NCBI GenBank assembly: GCA_014706295.1
Contig: JACSVZ010000008.1
Location: forward strand, 1,302,001-1,366,000
Reading direction: 5' to 3'
Source of the DNA: Lycocorax pyrrhopterus obiensis
Lineage: Eukaryota; Chordata; Aves; Passeriformes; Paradisaeidae
DNA: 64,000 bases
Shown here in pieces: positions 50,448 through 62,280 of this stretch (position 1 is its first letter; each line of letters starts with the position of its first letter). Position numbers and translations under genes: made by a program. The notes under the pieces were generated by a model that saw only the letters and a list, made by a program, of their open reading frames with translations, did no database searches and had not been told where the DNA came from.

Positions 50448-51116
50448 CAAAGACTCACGGAGTTACTGAGGCTGGAAAAGCCCTCCCAGCCCATGGAATC
50501 CCAGCTGTGCCTGATGCCCACCTTGTCCCCAGCCCAGAGCACTGAGTGCCACCTCCAGCCCTTCCTTGGACACCTCCAGGCATGGGGACTCCAAACCTCC
50601 CTGGGCAGCCCCTGCCAAGGCCTGAGCACCCTTTCCATGCAGAAATTCCTGCTGCTGTCCAACCTGAGCCTCCCCTGGCCCAGCCTGAGGCCGTTTCCCC
50701 TTGTCCTGTCCCTGTTCCCTGGGAGCAGAGCCCGACCCCCCCCCCGGCTGCCCCCTCCTGTCAGGGAGTTGTGCAGAGCCACAGGGTCCCCCCTGAGCCT
50801 CCTTTGCTCCAGGCTGAGCCCCTTTCCCAGCTCCCTCAGCCGCTCCTGGGGCTCCAGCCCCTTCCCAGCTCCGTTCCCTGCCCTGGACACGCTCCAGCCC
50901 CTCCAGGGCTCTCTGGCCAGGAGGGCCCAGAACTGGACACAGCCCTCGAGGTCCCTCAGCAGGGCCAGCCCAGGGGACGGGCCCTGCCCTGGGCCTGTGG
51001 CCACCCCATGGCTGGCACAGCCCAGGGCCCATTGGCCTCGTGCCCCGCTGGGCCCCCCTGGGCTCCTGTCCAGCCGCTGGCACAGCACCCCCAGGGCCTT
51101 TCCCGACGGGCCCTTT
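50448..51116 (-). mobile_element. CR1 LINE, 3' part, split by LTR insertion
   Basis: The - strand reads CR1 landmarks in order: CAGTTCTGGGCCCTCCTGGC, GGAGCGGCTGAGGGAGCTGG, CTGGAGCAAAGGAGGCTCAG, ACAGGACAAGGGGAAACGGC and a tail AGGGCTTTTCCAGCCTCAGT. The CR1 continues at 51653 on the other side of the LTR. Together they give about 815 bp of CR1. The 349-codon open frame on the + strand across CR1 and LTR is spurious. Confidence 0.87.
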
Positions 51117-51648
51117 TGTTACAAACGACCCAGATCCAAATATGAGTTATTAAAATTTATTGAGAACGCACAGAAAACATTCGCACAGCACAAGGACAGC
51201 GCTGGGAGCTCAGCTGGTTGCCGGCGGCTCGCTCACGACACGGCGGAGCGGCCTTTGGCACCCCCGCGCCTGAGGCACAGCAGCCCCTGGTGCTCCGTGG
51301 CCACGCCCCCCTGTCAATCTCCGGCGAGCCCGCGCTTTTCTGCCCCTGAGGCGAGCGGGGCTCTCCGGGCTCAGCGCTCCCGCTCCTTTCATGGCGGCGC
51401 TCCCCGGGTCTGGCCGGCAGCAGCTCGCTCCCCACAGGACGGGCCCTGCCACACAAACCCACCCAGCCCCCCGAAACCAAACTTGTACCGTCAAAGCCAC
51501 CCCAACAACGTTAAACCTTTAACATGTGTATTCTACCCTTGATATTTCCACCGGATAACATCATAATACCCAACATTATAATCCCTAATATAACTTATAA
51601 TTAATACAACATATGACGAAAGCCAACCTTCAAAAATCATTCCTAACA
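51117..51648 (-). mobile_element. 532-bp solo LTR inside a CR1
   Basis: The ends are TGTTA and TAACA (5-bp inverted repeat, with TG/CA termini). The four bases CTTT occur immediately on both sides (51113-51116 and 51649-51652), a 4-bp target duplication as made by class I (ERV1, gammaretrovirus-like) elements. On the - strand there is an A+T-rich, TATA-like stretch (about 51540-51610), a CpG-rich middle (51220-51450) and AATAAA at 51161-51156, 39 bases from the 3' end. The exact target duplication and retained CpGs suggest a fairly recent insertion. No internal retroviral genes remain. Confidence 0.85.
51156..51161 (-). terminator. polyadenylation signal of the solo LTR
   Basis: AATAAA on the - strand, 39 bases before the LTR 3' end. 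Its position defines the LTR orientation as opposite to PRKG1. Confidence 0.6.
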
Positions 51649-51800
51649 CTTTCCAGCCCCTCTGCCCCAGCCTGGAGCTGCAGGGCTTGGGGGGAGCCCA
51701 GGGCAGGACCCGGCACTTGGCCCTGCTGAACCTCAGCCCGTGGATCCAGCCTGTGGTGATCCCTCTGCAGAGCTCCCTGCCCTCCAGCACACCCACACTC
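51649..51800 (-). mobile_element. CR1 LINE, 5' part of the split copy
   Basis: The - strand reads GGATCACCACAGGCTGGATC, CACGGGCTGAGGTTCAGCAG and GGGGCAGAGGGGCTGGAAAG, the CR1 segment directly upstream of the part at 51116. This shows that the LTR landed in a pre-existing CR1. Confidence 0.87.
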
Positions 51801-53589
51801 CCACCCAGAAATGTTTAAAAAAGTTTTGTTGCCTCCTGAGGAAGCAGTGAGGGTGTAAATCTGCTGTTCCGTGCAGATGTACGGAATTCCAGTGTATCTG
51901 CGCTACCTACAGAAAAGTTATGTCAGGGAATTAGGGCACCCTGGAGAGCTGCAGGGGATGCAGGGAGGCAGAGGGGCACTGGGAGGGAAGGCACTGCTGT
52001 GGGGACAAACTGGGGACTCTGCAGTTGTTTGATGAAAACAATGACGGTGCTTTGAAAAAACGGAGCTGCTCCATAAAAGCAGGACAGGAACCGAATGAGA
52101 GCGTGGAGGAGCACGCGGATGTCCCCAAAGGCCAGGCCTTCCTAGAGCTGTTTGAGGGTGCGTGGCAATGAGCTGAAGGATCCTCTCTGGAAATGCGGGA
52201 TATTCCTGCCCTCCAGTGGAAACATGGAAAAATGCTGGATAACGTATGGGAACCTTCCAAGGATGCTAAGAAACCCTCAGGAAGCTCCTTGCTTTTGATC
52301 CGCTGTCCCCTGAGCTGCCCCTGGCGTTCTGTGCCGGAGCCCTCGGTCCCCTCTGCGTTCCCCACCCCAGACCTGCCCTGTGCCTGTGTCCCATGGAATT
52401 TTCCAGAGCTCGGCACTGATCCAAGGGGGTGATATGTGAGCGTCCAGTGCTGGGAATGTGGCTTGGAGGGGTTTTGGGGGAGCACTCATCCGTGCAAGTT
52501 CAGCTCCTGGGATGGCACAAGCCCTTCTCCAGAGTGAGCTGCGCACATGGGAGGTGTTTCAGGAAATACTGTGCTCCATCAGAAAAGCAGGAATGACGTT
52601 GAACTGCTGGGATGTGCAGTGTTTGCTGCCTGGATTCCCCAAATAAGCCAGCTTGCATCCCTTTCCCAGGCAAGGAGTTCACTGAGGTAAAAAACCCTGG
52701 GAGTTCAGGTGCTTTGTTTGGCTCCTCGTTTTCCTAATCCCTTCCTGATTAGCACAGGACAATATTCCAGTGTTGGCAGAGCACTTGGGAGTTTCTCCGG
52801 TGGTGAATTTCGGCGCAGCAGCGAGAACTCTGCTTTTCCCTGGCTGCCATGTGTTAAATAAATAAATGCCTGATAAGAACTTCCTTTTATCTGGTCAGGA
52901 CAAGCTGTGAGATCGAGCAGCTCCTGTCTCACCATGTCAGACACGAACAGCTTCCAGGGCAGCCTGGGAAGCACAGCTCTGGGGTTTGGTGCTCTCAGAC
53001 ACCGCAAGGAGGGGCCTTGAGTTTCCCAGTCTATCCCAGTTCTGCGCAGATCTGTTGGAAGTGCCTCAGTGCATCCAGCTGGGTCCTGTCTCTGCCCGTG
53101 CCCTCCAGCAGGTGGCTAGAAGGGGGAGAAGAGCAAAGAGGTGATTATTGATTTATTGATTTATTGATTGGGAGCCTCTGGTCTCCAGCGATTTGGGACT
53201 CGGGCACTTCCTGCTGTCGATAGATTTGAGCATTCCTTGGTGGTTTCTCCTCCTGGATCTGCACAGCTGCTTCCCGGGGCACACCCTGACCTTTTCACCT
53301 TTGATCAGCTCCTGCCAGAGTTGTCTCTTCCCCTAGCACAGAATCCCGTCCAGATCCATCACTTCCCAGTCCCTTTCCCAACCTTACTCCTTAGCTTTTG
53401 AGGTGAGGGCAGTACAGGTGGATGAATGACCAACACCACCTGCTTATGCAGGATTTTTTTCCCCCTCACTGCATTCCTACAGGATTTCCAGCGTAGGCAT
53501 TACCTCGTCGCTTGGTGTCTTTAATTCCTGGTACAGTTTTTCACCTCGGGCTTCTGTTTGCTGGTTTTGGTGATTTCACATCCTTGACC
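51801..53589. other. unique intron sequence
   Basis: No gene is recognised. A small ATTGATTT triplication lies at about 53145-53170. Confidence 0.4.
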
Positions 53590-54010
53590 AATGCTGTCTT
53601 TTTACTTCTTCTCCCTGTTTTTCCAGTTCATCCCTAAAGATGTTGAGCAGGAAGGATCTGAGCACTGCTGGCTTCCCTCCATTAGGAAAATGAGCGGTGC
53701 ATTTCCTATTTTGCACTTTTTTTTGTTTTAATCAATGCACAGACCGTCCTTTTTATATCACTTCTGTAAGAGCCTTTCAAACCTTGTCAGATGGCTTTAG
53801 GAAATCCAAGCCAACTGCATCCAGCAGATCTCTCCTCCCCATCTGCCTGGAGACTCCTTCAAAGAGCTCCAGTAGGCTCGGGAAGCGCCTTGGCTCTTCC
53901 CCAAAGAACTCAGATTTATCCATGTGTCAAGTGCTTCTGTTAGGACAGATGTTGGGTTTAGGGGACTACAGAGCTCTGGATCCCATCAAAAAGCCACTTC
54001 CATCCTCGGG
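53590..54010 (-). mobile_element. fossil CR1-type reverse transcriptase fragment
   Basis: In one - strand frame the sequence near 53780-53840 reads DAVGLDFLKPSDKV, which resembles the conserved V-x-LDF-S-K-AFD-x-V motif of non-LTR reverse transcriptases (the catalytic Asp region). The + strand TTCATCCCTAAAGATGTTGA at 53626 also fits the reverse of RT-domain sequence just after this motif. Stops and frameshifts show that it is dead. Its extent is uncertain and may reach past 54400. Confidence 0.5.
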
Positions 54011-54742
54011 GTCACACAGAAGTGCTGGGGGAGGCCCATCTGGTCCCTTGGTCGATGTGGGTTCCCTCCTGACACTTCAGTGGGGTTCCTCTGGAGCTTC
54101 CCTGGGAAGGAAGATATGCTGGGAGGGTCTCCCCGAGACCTTCCACATTGAGCCCAGGGGTAAAAAGGGCACTGAGCTTCTCTCACATGGCTTTGTTCTC
54201 CTCGGTGGGCTCTTTCCAGAGGATCTCTGTAGGGTCTCTACAGCCCATGGTCAGGCTCGTGCTGCTGCTGTGGTCAGGAAGGGTTTATTACTTGGTTTGA
54301 AGCCTTTTGAAGTTGTTGTTCGCATTTTTTTCTGTCTTATGGTGTTTTTCCTTTCAACTGGACCGGATTTGGTTCTTTTTTCTTTCCTCTTTCTTGATTT
54401 GTTTGAAACGACTTCATATTTGAAGGGTGCTCTTGCTTTTAATGTCCTGGCTTGTGCTGCCGCTCAGCTGCTCCAAGTTCCTCCTGGCCTTTCCTGGATC
54501 CATGCTGGCTGTGTTTGCTGTGTCCAGATCCCCGTGTGCCACTGCTGAGATTTCATTCTCCTCATCAGCTCCTTCAGCTGCTCTTTGAATTCCCTTTTGG
54601 GACTTCTGAAGTGGTGCTTTTCCATGAAAGCTCTCTCCGGCAGTGGTAGATCTCAGCACATCGTGCTTTTTCTCTTACGAGGAGGTTCTCCCAAGGGTAG
54701 GACTTTGAATTGGGCCTGGCTTATCTTTTCTGATCTGGCGTG
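54011..54742. other. intron sequence, possibly more of the fossil LINE
   Basis: The 283-codon open frame (53697-54548, +) is antisense to the fossil reverse transcriptase and has no recognisable domain of its own, so I do not call it a gene. Confidence 0.3.
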
Positions 54743-54900
54743 TGGCTGTGGCTGCCCCTGGATCCCTGGCAGTGTCCAAGGCCAGGTTGGACACTGGGGC
54801 TTGGAGCAGCCTGGGACAGTGGAAGGCGTCCCTGCCATGGCAGGGGTGGCACTGGATGGGCTTTGAGGTCCTTTCCATTCCAAACCATTCTGTGATTCCA
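54743..54900 (+). mobile_element. CR1 LINE 3' end
   Basis: GGCTGTGGCTGCCCCTGGAT, GGCGTCCCTGCCATGGCAGG and the tail CCAAACCATTCTGTGATTCC. Confidence 0.88.
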
Positions 54901-57900
54901 TGAAGTGCCCCTCAGCAGCCCTTGGAGAAGGAACACAAGTTCTCTCAGGGTAGGTCTCTGCCTCTTGGCAGCTGCCAAGCTGGAAACCAGCTCACAAGGG
55001 ATTTTTTTCCCAGAGGATTTGGGCTGTTGGAAAGAAGAACTGAGGGCAAAATGCCGACAAAGTTGTCTGAAACCCCCGGGACTTGAACAAATGCACAGTA
55101 AGCGGTGAGCACAGCGAGTTGGACAAATAAATGTGTCTGACATCATCAATTTATTGATCTGTTCCCCACATTCCTTAAAAAATTGAAGAGGAGAAGGCTG
55201 CAACCAAATCCTTTGAACATGAGCATCACCGTTGCCATGGGGACCTTTCCCTGTGCAGGTCCTGCCTGGAGGCTGGAGGCAAAGGGGCTCTTTGGTGTCA
55301 GCGTGCTCAGCTGAGCCCCTTTGGGGGTGCTGGGATCTAATTAGCACTTTGCAATTAGCTGGGGACATTTTGTAGAGCAGAACTGTGATTTGAGCAATTT
55401 CAGGCTGTAGTTAGGCCGAGCTTTCCTTGAGATCATGTCTGGCTTTCCAAGGGTGGAACACGGCTCTTCCCCGATGAATCCCAACAACTTCCCTTAAAAT
55501 ACCTTTGGTGGTGTTCAATCCTTGGCATCCAGCTTGGTAGCTGGGATTTATTGCCCTTGCAGAGTTCATCTGGAATTTGAATGCACAATTCTTGTTTTTG
55601 ACAGTATTCACATGGGTTCTCCTGGGTGTTTTCCAAAGGAAAAAATCCCCAAGGGATCTGTAGGTATTGCCTCTGAAGTCAGTCAGAAAAGCGAAAGGAA
55701 AAACCCTTGATGCCTTATTTTCCAAACAGATTTTATTGCCTACAGATCCAAGCTGTTGAATCCAGGAGGATGAGGAGAAAAATGAGGAGAAAAGAGGGAA
55801 TTCAGGGAATTGTCTCCTTCCTGACCAAAATACTCTTTTTTTTTTTCCTTCTAAATTATTCGAAGGCATGAAAGATCACCACGGGAAGTTTCTTTTTCAC
55901 TGACTTTGTGCCAGCCATCCTCAAAACACAGCTGATTCAGCTGCTCAGTCTAGGGGTTTAAACCCCAGCTCGCCCCAGGAATCCATGATTTGAATATGAA
56001 TTATTTGGCTGTCAATAAATAACACCTTACTGCTCTTCCATTTTGTATCCGATGTGCTTTTCGTTGGAATGAAATGAGGTTGCCAAGCTCCGAGCACAGC
56101 GTTTGAGGTGCCGTGAGAGGTCTTCTGCTCTTCCTTAGGATTTTGTTCAGCCTGGAATTCCAGGTTGTGCTGGGCCAGGATAGAATGTGATATGAGGCAT
56201 TTCTTTGGTGTCCAGCTAAAATCATCCAGAGTTAAAACAAGAGCAGGAGAAAGGGAGGGGAAAGAGAAGGAACAACCCCATCCTTAAGCAATATCCTTTA
56301 ACACTGCCCAGAACAGGAAACTCCACCAGAGGAAGGAATACTCCACATCCTCCCTCCACCCCTTTTAATTAAAATGGATTCAGATCTGGGGTTTGTAATC
56401 AGACTGTTCTGTAGGGTGTCTTGTTTGAACTATTTCAGGACATTTTGGCATGAGGAATATTACAAATGTCGTTTTACCCGGAGTTGAATCCAGCACTTCC
56501 CAGAGAAGGAGGTGGGGACAGTCCTGTGGGAAGCGTGGAGCTGTTCCCTTAGGAGTTCAAGGAGGAACACATGCATCTGGAACACAAATACACATTTCCA
56601 TGGTGACCTCCATGTGACTTCCAGAGAAAACCAGGGAGTGTGTTCCCTAAAAACCTTCCTTGTGCTCTACTGAGAGCACTTGGGCTCAGATCTGTACGGA
56701 GTTCCCATCAGCTGGCGTTTTCCATCCCGGTGTGTTTGGCTCTCCCACCAAAACTGTGGCTTTTTCCTGGCACATCAGCATCGTGTGGATGTGCAATGGA
56801 CAATTCCACAACGTGGGTGCTGGAATTGGGGAGCGAAGGGTTGGGATTTTGGGAGCTTGGACCCCTGGGGGCCATCGTGAGCTTTAAAGGTAGCGATGCA
56901 CTTCCCTGTGTTACCAGAGAGGATGCCACAGGAATATCTGGGAAAAAAGGGTGAGATTTGCTTCTGAAGGGGCTTTCTCCCAGGTGAGGTCCCACTGTGG
57001 GGCTGGAGGTGCTGAACCCAGCAGCACAAGGTGTTTAATGAGGTATCGCCAATCTCCTGGCACGTCCAGGACTTCCACAATACTCACTCCAAAAAATCCA
57101 GGCTTCTCAAAGAGCCTGGATGAGGAGAAGCACTGTCTGAGCTGCTTTGGCTGCATTTGAGTGTGTTCAGTTACAATTCTGGGTGAGATCTGTGCAACAC
57201 CCAAGTCTTCAAAGCCCCAGAATTCCAACAAATCTCTTTGTTTAACTACTGAACCAACCCAAGATGAGCTCAGCTTGCTGCAGCAGCACAATATTGTGTT
57301 TGTGGTGCTGAGCTCTCACTGAAAAGTGATTTGCTTTTAAAAAGAGGGAGGAGACAAATGAACCTGTGAGGTTTTTAACCCTATATTTTTAATTTCAGAT
57401 CTCCCTCCCCTTCCAGAGGAAGTTAGAGATGCCGTGGCTTTAATGTCTGGTTTAGCTGCCACTCCAAGCTTCATTTCTGTAAGAAAATCTAGAGCAGGGG
57501 GTGTGCAGTTTTCTCCTGATGTGAAAGGCTGTGAGCTCAGGTGCTGGGGCATCCGAGAGAAATTCCCAGCCCTGAAAACACGGCCTTGAAAAGAAATCCA
57601 GCCTTTCTTTTCCATGCAATGGTCCCTGCAGCTGCAGCTTTAAACCCAGTGGCACCACCAGCACATGGCTTTTAAAAATCCCAAGGAAAAGGCTCCTGGT
57701 TTGGATTTTTGAAGGTGTCAGACATGGAAGGCAGTGGGAGGAGCAGGTAAATCAGGAGTTCAAGCCACCTCAGGAGGATGGGCTGAGGAATCCTGACCTA
57801 AGGAATACCTGGGTTATTATTCCCATATGTTCGCCCTGCATCCATCCACAGATCCATCCTTCCACTCTTTCAGTGGGGCTTGCAATTATAAAACATCGAG

Positions 57901-59280
57901 AGCAGCAGATGGGTTTGATGTTCTCCTTCTTGGTCTTCCTTGGGGCAGGGCAGCAAATTATCCTCTGGAGGTAAATCCTCTCTGAGCAGCCAGGATCTGT
58001 GGGTGACATCCATCCCTCGCTGGGCTGCCTCGGCATTAGGGTGGCTAATCCCAGGCAGGAGTTATCGGTGGAGATATCCTGGAATAATTCTGGGATCTGA
58101 ATTTGTGAGCGAGCTCAGAAATGGCAGTAATGTGACAGAGCTGGGAATGAATTCAGCTGTTCTGTCACGTTTGTGATGGGCAGGAAAACAGGCAAAGAGC
58201 TGGGCTTTTCCTTGGAATCATCCTTCCCAAGGCCAGCTTTTCCTGAAAGGGTCTTTGGGAAGTTCCCAGGTGCATTTGTGCATCAGGAGGGAGATGGACA
58301 CGTTGTGCCCAGAGGAAGGAGCACGGAGGCCTTTCCCACACATCCAGGACATTTTTATTCCCTGCTCTCACTGCCTGCTCTGCCCAAGAGGAATTTTGGG
58401 GCAAACACCCCCCCTCCAGCTAATCCATGGAGACCTGGGAGTGCTCAGATCCTGGAGAGGTCTGGGGAGCAGGTTTGGCCTTCCCCAGCAGGGGTTGGTT
58501 TCATGCCCTGGTTATTTTTTCCTGCTGCAAAGGTTTGTCAAGGAGCATCTCCCCCCAGAAGTCCTGACCCCATGATTGATATCTGCAGGGAATGCTGGAT
58601 AAGGGTGTGCACGTGGGATGGGACCTCTGAGAGGATGAGTGGCCACACACCATGAAGAAATAGGGATTTGCTCTCAGAGCCTGCCAGGAATTTGCTTTGA
58701 GGCATTCCCAGGCTCTGGATCCCGCCGGTCGTGTCGATGCCCCATGGCTGTTCCCTGCCTGAGCCCCCTCAAACAGGGCGTAGCTGAAGCTCAGCATCTC
58801 GTGGACACCACACGAGGTGCTTTTGATTTCACTTTCACCCATTCCTAGATTCCCCCTTGCCCCAAATCCCTGGGGAACACGTGATCCTGAGCTTTTGGGA
58901 GTCATCGGAGCTGGCAGGGAAGGCAAGGCATGGCAGCCCTGCCACCATTTGCTGCGTCTGCTCTTCCTCACATCACTTTCAACTCTGAAGCCTGCTGGTG
59001 ACAGGAATTCCAGCTGTGTCCCTTTGGAATTGCACCTCTCTCCACTCAACAGCACGAATCCAGTCTAGGGAGCTTTCCATGATTTCGGGGTACCAGGCAG
59101 GCTGGGTCCCATGGATAGATGAGACCCAGATGGGTTATTTCATCCCAGCCAGAATATGGACAGTCAGATGGAGAGAAAGAACAGTCACAGAACTGGAGAT
59201 TTGGGGGAATTTTTGCTTTCTTTTACACAGATTTTTTTTAAGTGCCCCATCAGCTGTAGCAGCATTTAATAAGAAACAAA
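54901..59280. other. unique intron sequence
   Basis: A 4.4-kb stretch with no recognised gene or repeat family. Confidence 0.4.
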
Positions 59281-59406
59281 TTGTGGCTGCCCCATCCTTG
59301 GAAGTGTTCAAGAAAGGGATGGGAGCAACGTGAAGGTGACGTGGAAGGTGGTTGGAACAACATGATCATGAAGGTCCTTTCCAAGCCAAGCTATTCCATG
59401 ATTTCC
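59281..59406 (+). mobile_element. CR1 LINE 3' end, diverged
   Basis: TTGTGGCTGCCCCATCCTTG, GGTTGGAACAACATGATCAT and the tail CCAAGCTATTCCATGATTTCC. Confidence 0.75.
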
Positions 59407-61253
59407 TGACCCCTTTGGAATCTCGCTGTATCTTAAGAACCATGAGGAGAGGACTTTTAGTGGGCACAGAAATAAGGTTTAGTTTTGGCAATATCCTTTG
59501 GCAAGTATTTCCCTCCCCACCCCACCTGTGGATCTCAGGCTCATTTGACCTGTGTCTCCTTGCAGGCTGGCTCTGATCTCACCATCCAGGTGCTGCCGCT
59601 CCACTTTTCCCAGTTTTTGCAGAGATTCCATATTTCCTTCTCCAGAAATGCATCTCCTCAGTGATGGGTGAGGTAGTGACCAGGCTGACCAAAAAAGCAA
59701 ATAACAGGCTGCCGGTGTCTGTCAGTGGGGAAGGCTCCCAAATTCTGGGTTTATCCCCCCAAACCGGCGGCGTTTGCTCGGATCAGGGCGGTTGGTTCCC
59801 ATTTGGTTGCAGTTCCTGGCTGGCTGGCAGCCTGCGGATGGAGAGGAGCCAAGTTTTCGCTGGAGATGACAGTTTGCTAACAGATGTCTGATGTTTCCCA
59901 ACATGCTTAGGATGGGAATCAGGAGCTACTTCAGCTGAGCTGAGCAGTTGGGTAATTGCAGACCTTTGCTCCTCGCATTTTCTCGTTGATCAGCTGCCCG
60001 GGTAACATGATTATTTCAATATTTTTGTTGTTGTTTGTAGTTTTAGGAGACAAAGCTTGAAATATCTCTGAATGATCATCGTCCTAGGAGGCAGTGGCTC
60101 ATTTAAATGGGGGGAAACCTCCAGCAGTGCAAGGAGCCACAGGATTTCCTCTCCCCTCGGGCACAGCATTGCCCAAACACTTGGGCTGTGGCTCCTTCGC
60201 TGCCATTTCAAAGGATTGGGATATTGGAAGATGGAATTTCCTCCTGAGCCCCCTGATTACTCTGATGTCCTGTACGTGGTGGTGCCTGTCCCTGCCAAAG
60301 GGGAGGCTGAGGCCAGGCAGCTCATCAGGAACAGGGGGTTTATTTGGAGGCAGGGAAAGGAGTGGAGTTCCCAAGCCCCAGCTCTTCCAGAGGAGGTTTC
60401 AGGAGGTTTCTGCCATTCAGATTCCCAGGAAACCTTGGAGGCTCTGCAGGATGCTCCTGCCTAACTCAGACCCAAACATCTCCCGTGCTGCTCTCTGAGG
60501 TCCCACCCTGCTGTCAGCTGCAGGAGTGGGCTGTGAGCTCTGCCAGGCTTGGGCTGCTGTCAGTAGGAGACAAAACCCTGCTTCAATAAGCAAAAAGTCC
60601 CATTAGGAGCACGCTGGGAGTTGATTCCTGGTGTCCCACAAGGCTCCTGTGAAAAGCTCAGCCTTCATTTTAAAAGCTCTTTATTAAAGAACAGACTTTT
60701 CCTTGCTTTTGGATCACACGTTCCCCGTATCTTTTCTTACTGTGCACTTCCAGCTATGATTTTCCAGGCACTTTGACCTGGGATGTGCAGCCCAATTGCC
60801 AAAATATCCAAGGAAAGGCTCTTTCTTAATTACAGCTAATTCAACTGGAGACAAACAAGCCCAGAAATCCCAGTGCAGGAAGTCCAGGCCTTGTGCCTGC
60901 ACAGCTCCAGCGTGGCACTGACTGTGCCTGTGATGCCACTTGTGCCTCCAAGGTGTCTGCCCAGCGCACCTCCCATCCATTAATTCAGGAATTTGAACTC
61001 TTCCAGAGGTCAGAAAAGCATTTGATTCCTTGGAAAGTCTCCAAGCGCTGGCAGAAAGCTGGGATTTACAATAAAACTGCTTTTCTGGTTAAAGAGGAGT
61101 GGTGTGAGTGGCATCTCCGCAGTGGAGAAAAGCACCCTGCCCTGGACAGGTGGATTTGTCCCACACAGGGATGAGTTATTCCCACCTCACCCTGCACAAG
61201 TGGGGTCAAACTGTCCCTGCCCTCATCCCACCTCTGTTCTATGGAACTGCTTC
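59407..61253. other. unique intron sequence
   Basis: No gene or repeat is recognised. Confidence 0.4.
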
Positions 61254-61410
61254 CTTGAACAGATTGTCCAGAGAGGCTCTGGGCTCTCCTCCCTGGGGCT
61301 GTTCCAGAGCTGTGTGCACACAGTGCTGTGCCCTGGGCTCTGGGATGGCCCTGCTGCAGCAGGGAGGTGCCACCAGGTGTGACCCCTTCCAGCCTGAGCC
61401 ATCCTGTGAA
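61254..61410 (+). mobile_element. CR1 LINE 3' end, subfamily shared with 8596 and 34352
   Basis: TCCAGAGAGGCTCTGGGCTC, GTGTGCACACAGTGCTGTGC and CTGCAGCAGGGAGGTGCCAC, with the tail CCTTCCAGCCTGAGCCATCC. Confidence 0.83.
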
Positions 61411-62190
61411 TATCCCAAACATTCCCGAGTGTCGCAGATTCTTTATCCTGATCCAGAACTGAACGTTTTCCTACAGAAAAATATTGATATTTCAACTTCT
61501 GTATTCCTCAGCACTGCCCTCCCAGTGCCTTGGAAGGCTCTCTTTGCTTTGGGAGGGGATAAAATCAAACATCACAGATGTTTTTCACCATCGTTCTGTC
61601 CAGTGAGGACCTCACGCTGCAAACCCTTGGGAGCTTCCGTTCAGGGAGCAGCACGCTCGGCCTCAGGAATTCGGAAGGAATTCGGAACTTCATGACGAGG
61701 ATCATACCCCAGATTTCCAATTTAGCTTGGAGTATTTGTATTTTCACCTTTTATTGAAGATATTTGTCCTCCAGCTTAGCAGGTTTGAAATGCAGAATGA
61801 CTTAATTTATAGGAATTTAGTGTTTAAGTGGACTCGGACTTTTGTAGCTGGGAATAAAGCAGAATTCCAGTGTGCCTGTTGGTGGTGGGCACGGGAAGGG
61901 CTTGTTTGCCTGATTTTACCTTTACCTGTGGTTTGGTTTCTCTGCATATTTTTGCCCTTGCTTTTGGGGTTTCGAGGCTTGTTGCAGTGTATTTAGAAAA
62001 AACCTCATCCACTGTGTCCCGTCTGCTTTGCTGCACTTGTGTGTGCTCACTCCATCCAAGGAGTCTGGCAGAGGGAATCAGCCAAGGGATTTCCAAAAGC
62101 AATCTCAAGAATGCGGCAAGGATTTTTCTAAGCAAAATAATCCAGTTTTTCATCGTGTTCTGACACAAGTCCAGAAGATTTCAGCTTCCT

Positions 62191-62280
62191 GGTCCAGGAA
62201 GGTGTCCCTGCCCAAGGCAGGGAGGTCAAAATCAGGTGGTCTTGAAGGTCCCTTCCAACCCAAACCATTGTGTGACCCTG
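62191..62280 (+). mobile_element. CR1 LINE tail
   Basis: GGTCCAGGAAGGTGTCCCTG then GGTCCCTTCCAACCCAAACC and ATTGTGTGACCC. Confidence 0.8.

Noticed and set aside
50493..51542. 349-codon open frame on the + strand, the longest in the window
   Set aside because: It runs antisense through a CR1 and then an LTR. It is composed entirely of transposon sequence in the wrong orientation.
51530..51648. A+T-rich stretch reminiscent of mitochondrial DNA (NUMT)
   Set aside because: It lies wholly inside the LTR as its 5' (U3) end, bounded by the terminal repeat and target duplication.
53697..54548. 283-codon frame with hydrophobic stretches that might suggest a membrane protein
   Set aside because: Antisense to a decayed reverse transcriptase. 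T-rich sequence gives Phe/Leu-rich peptides by chance.
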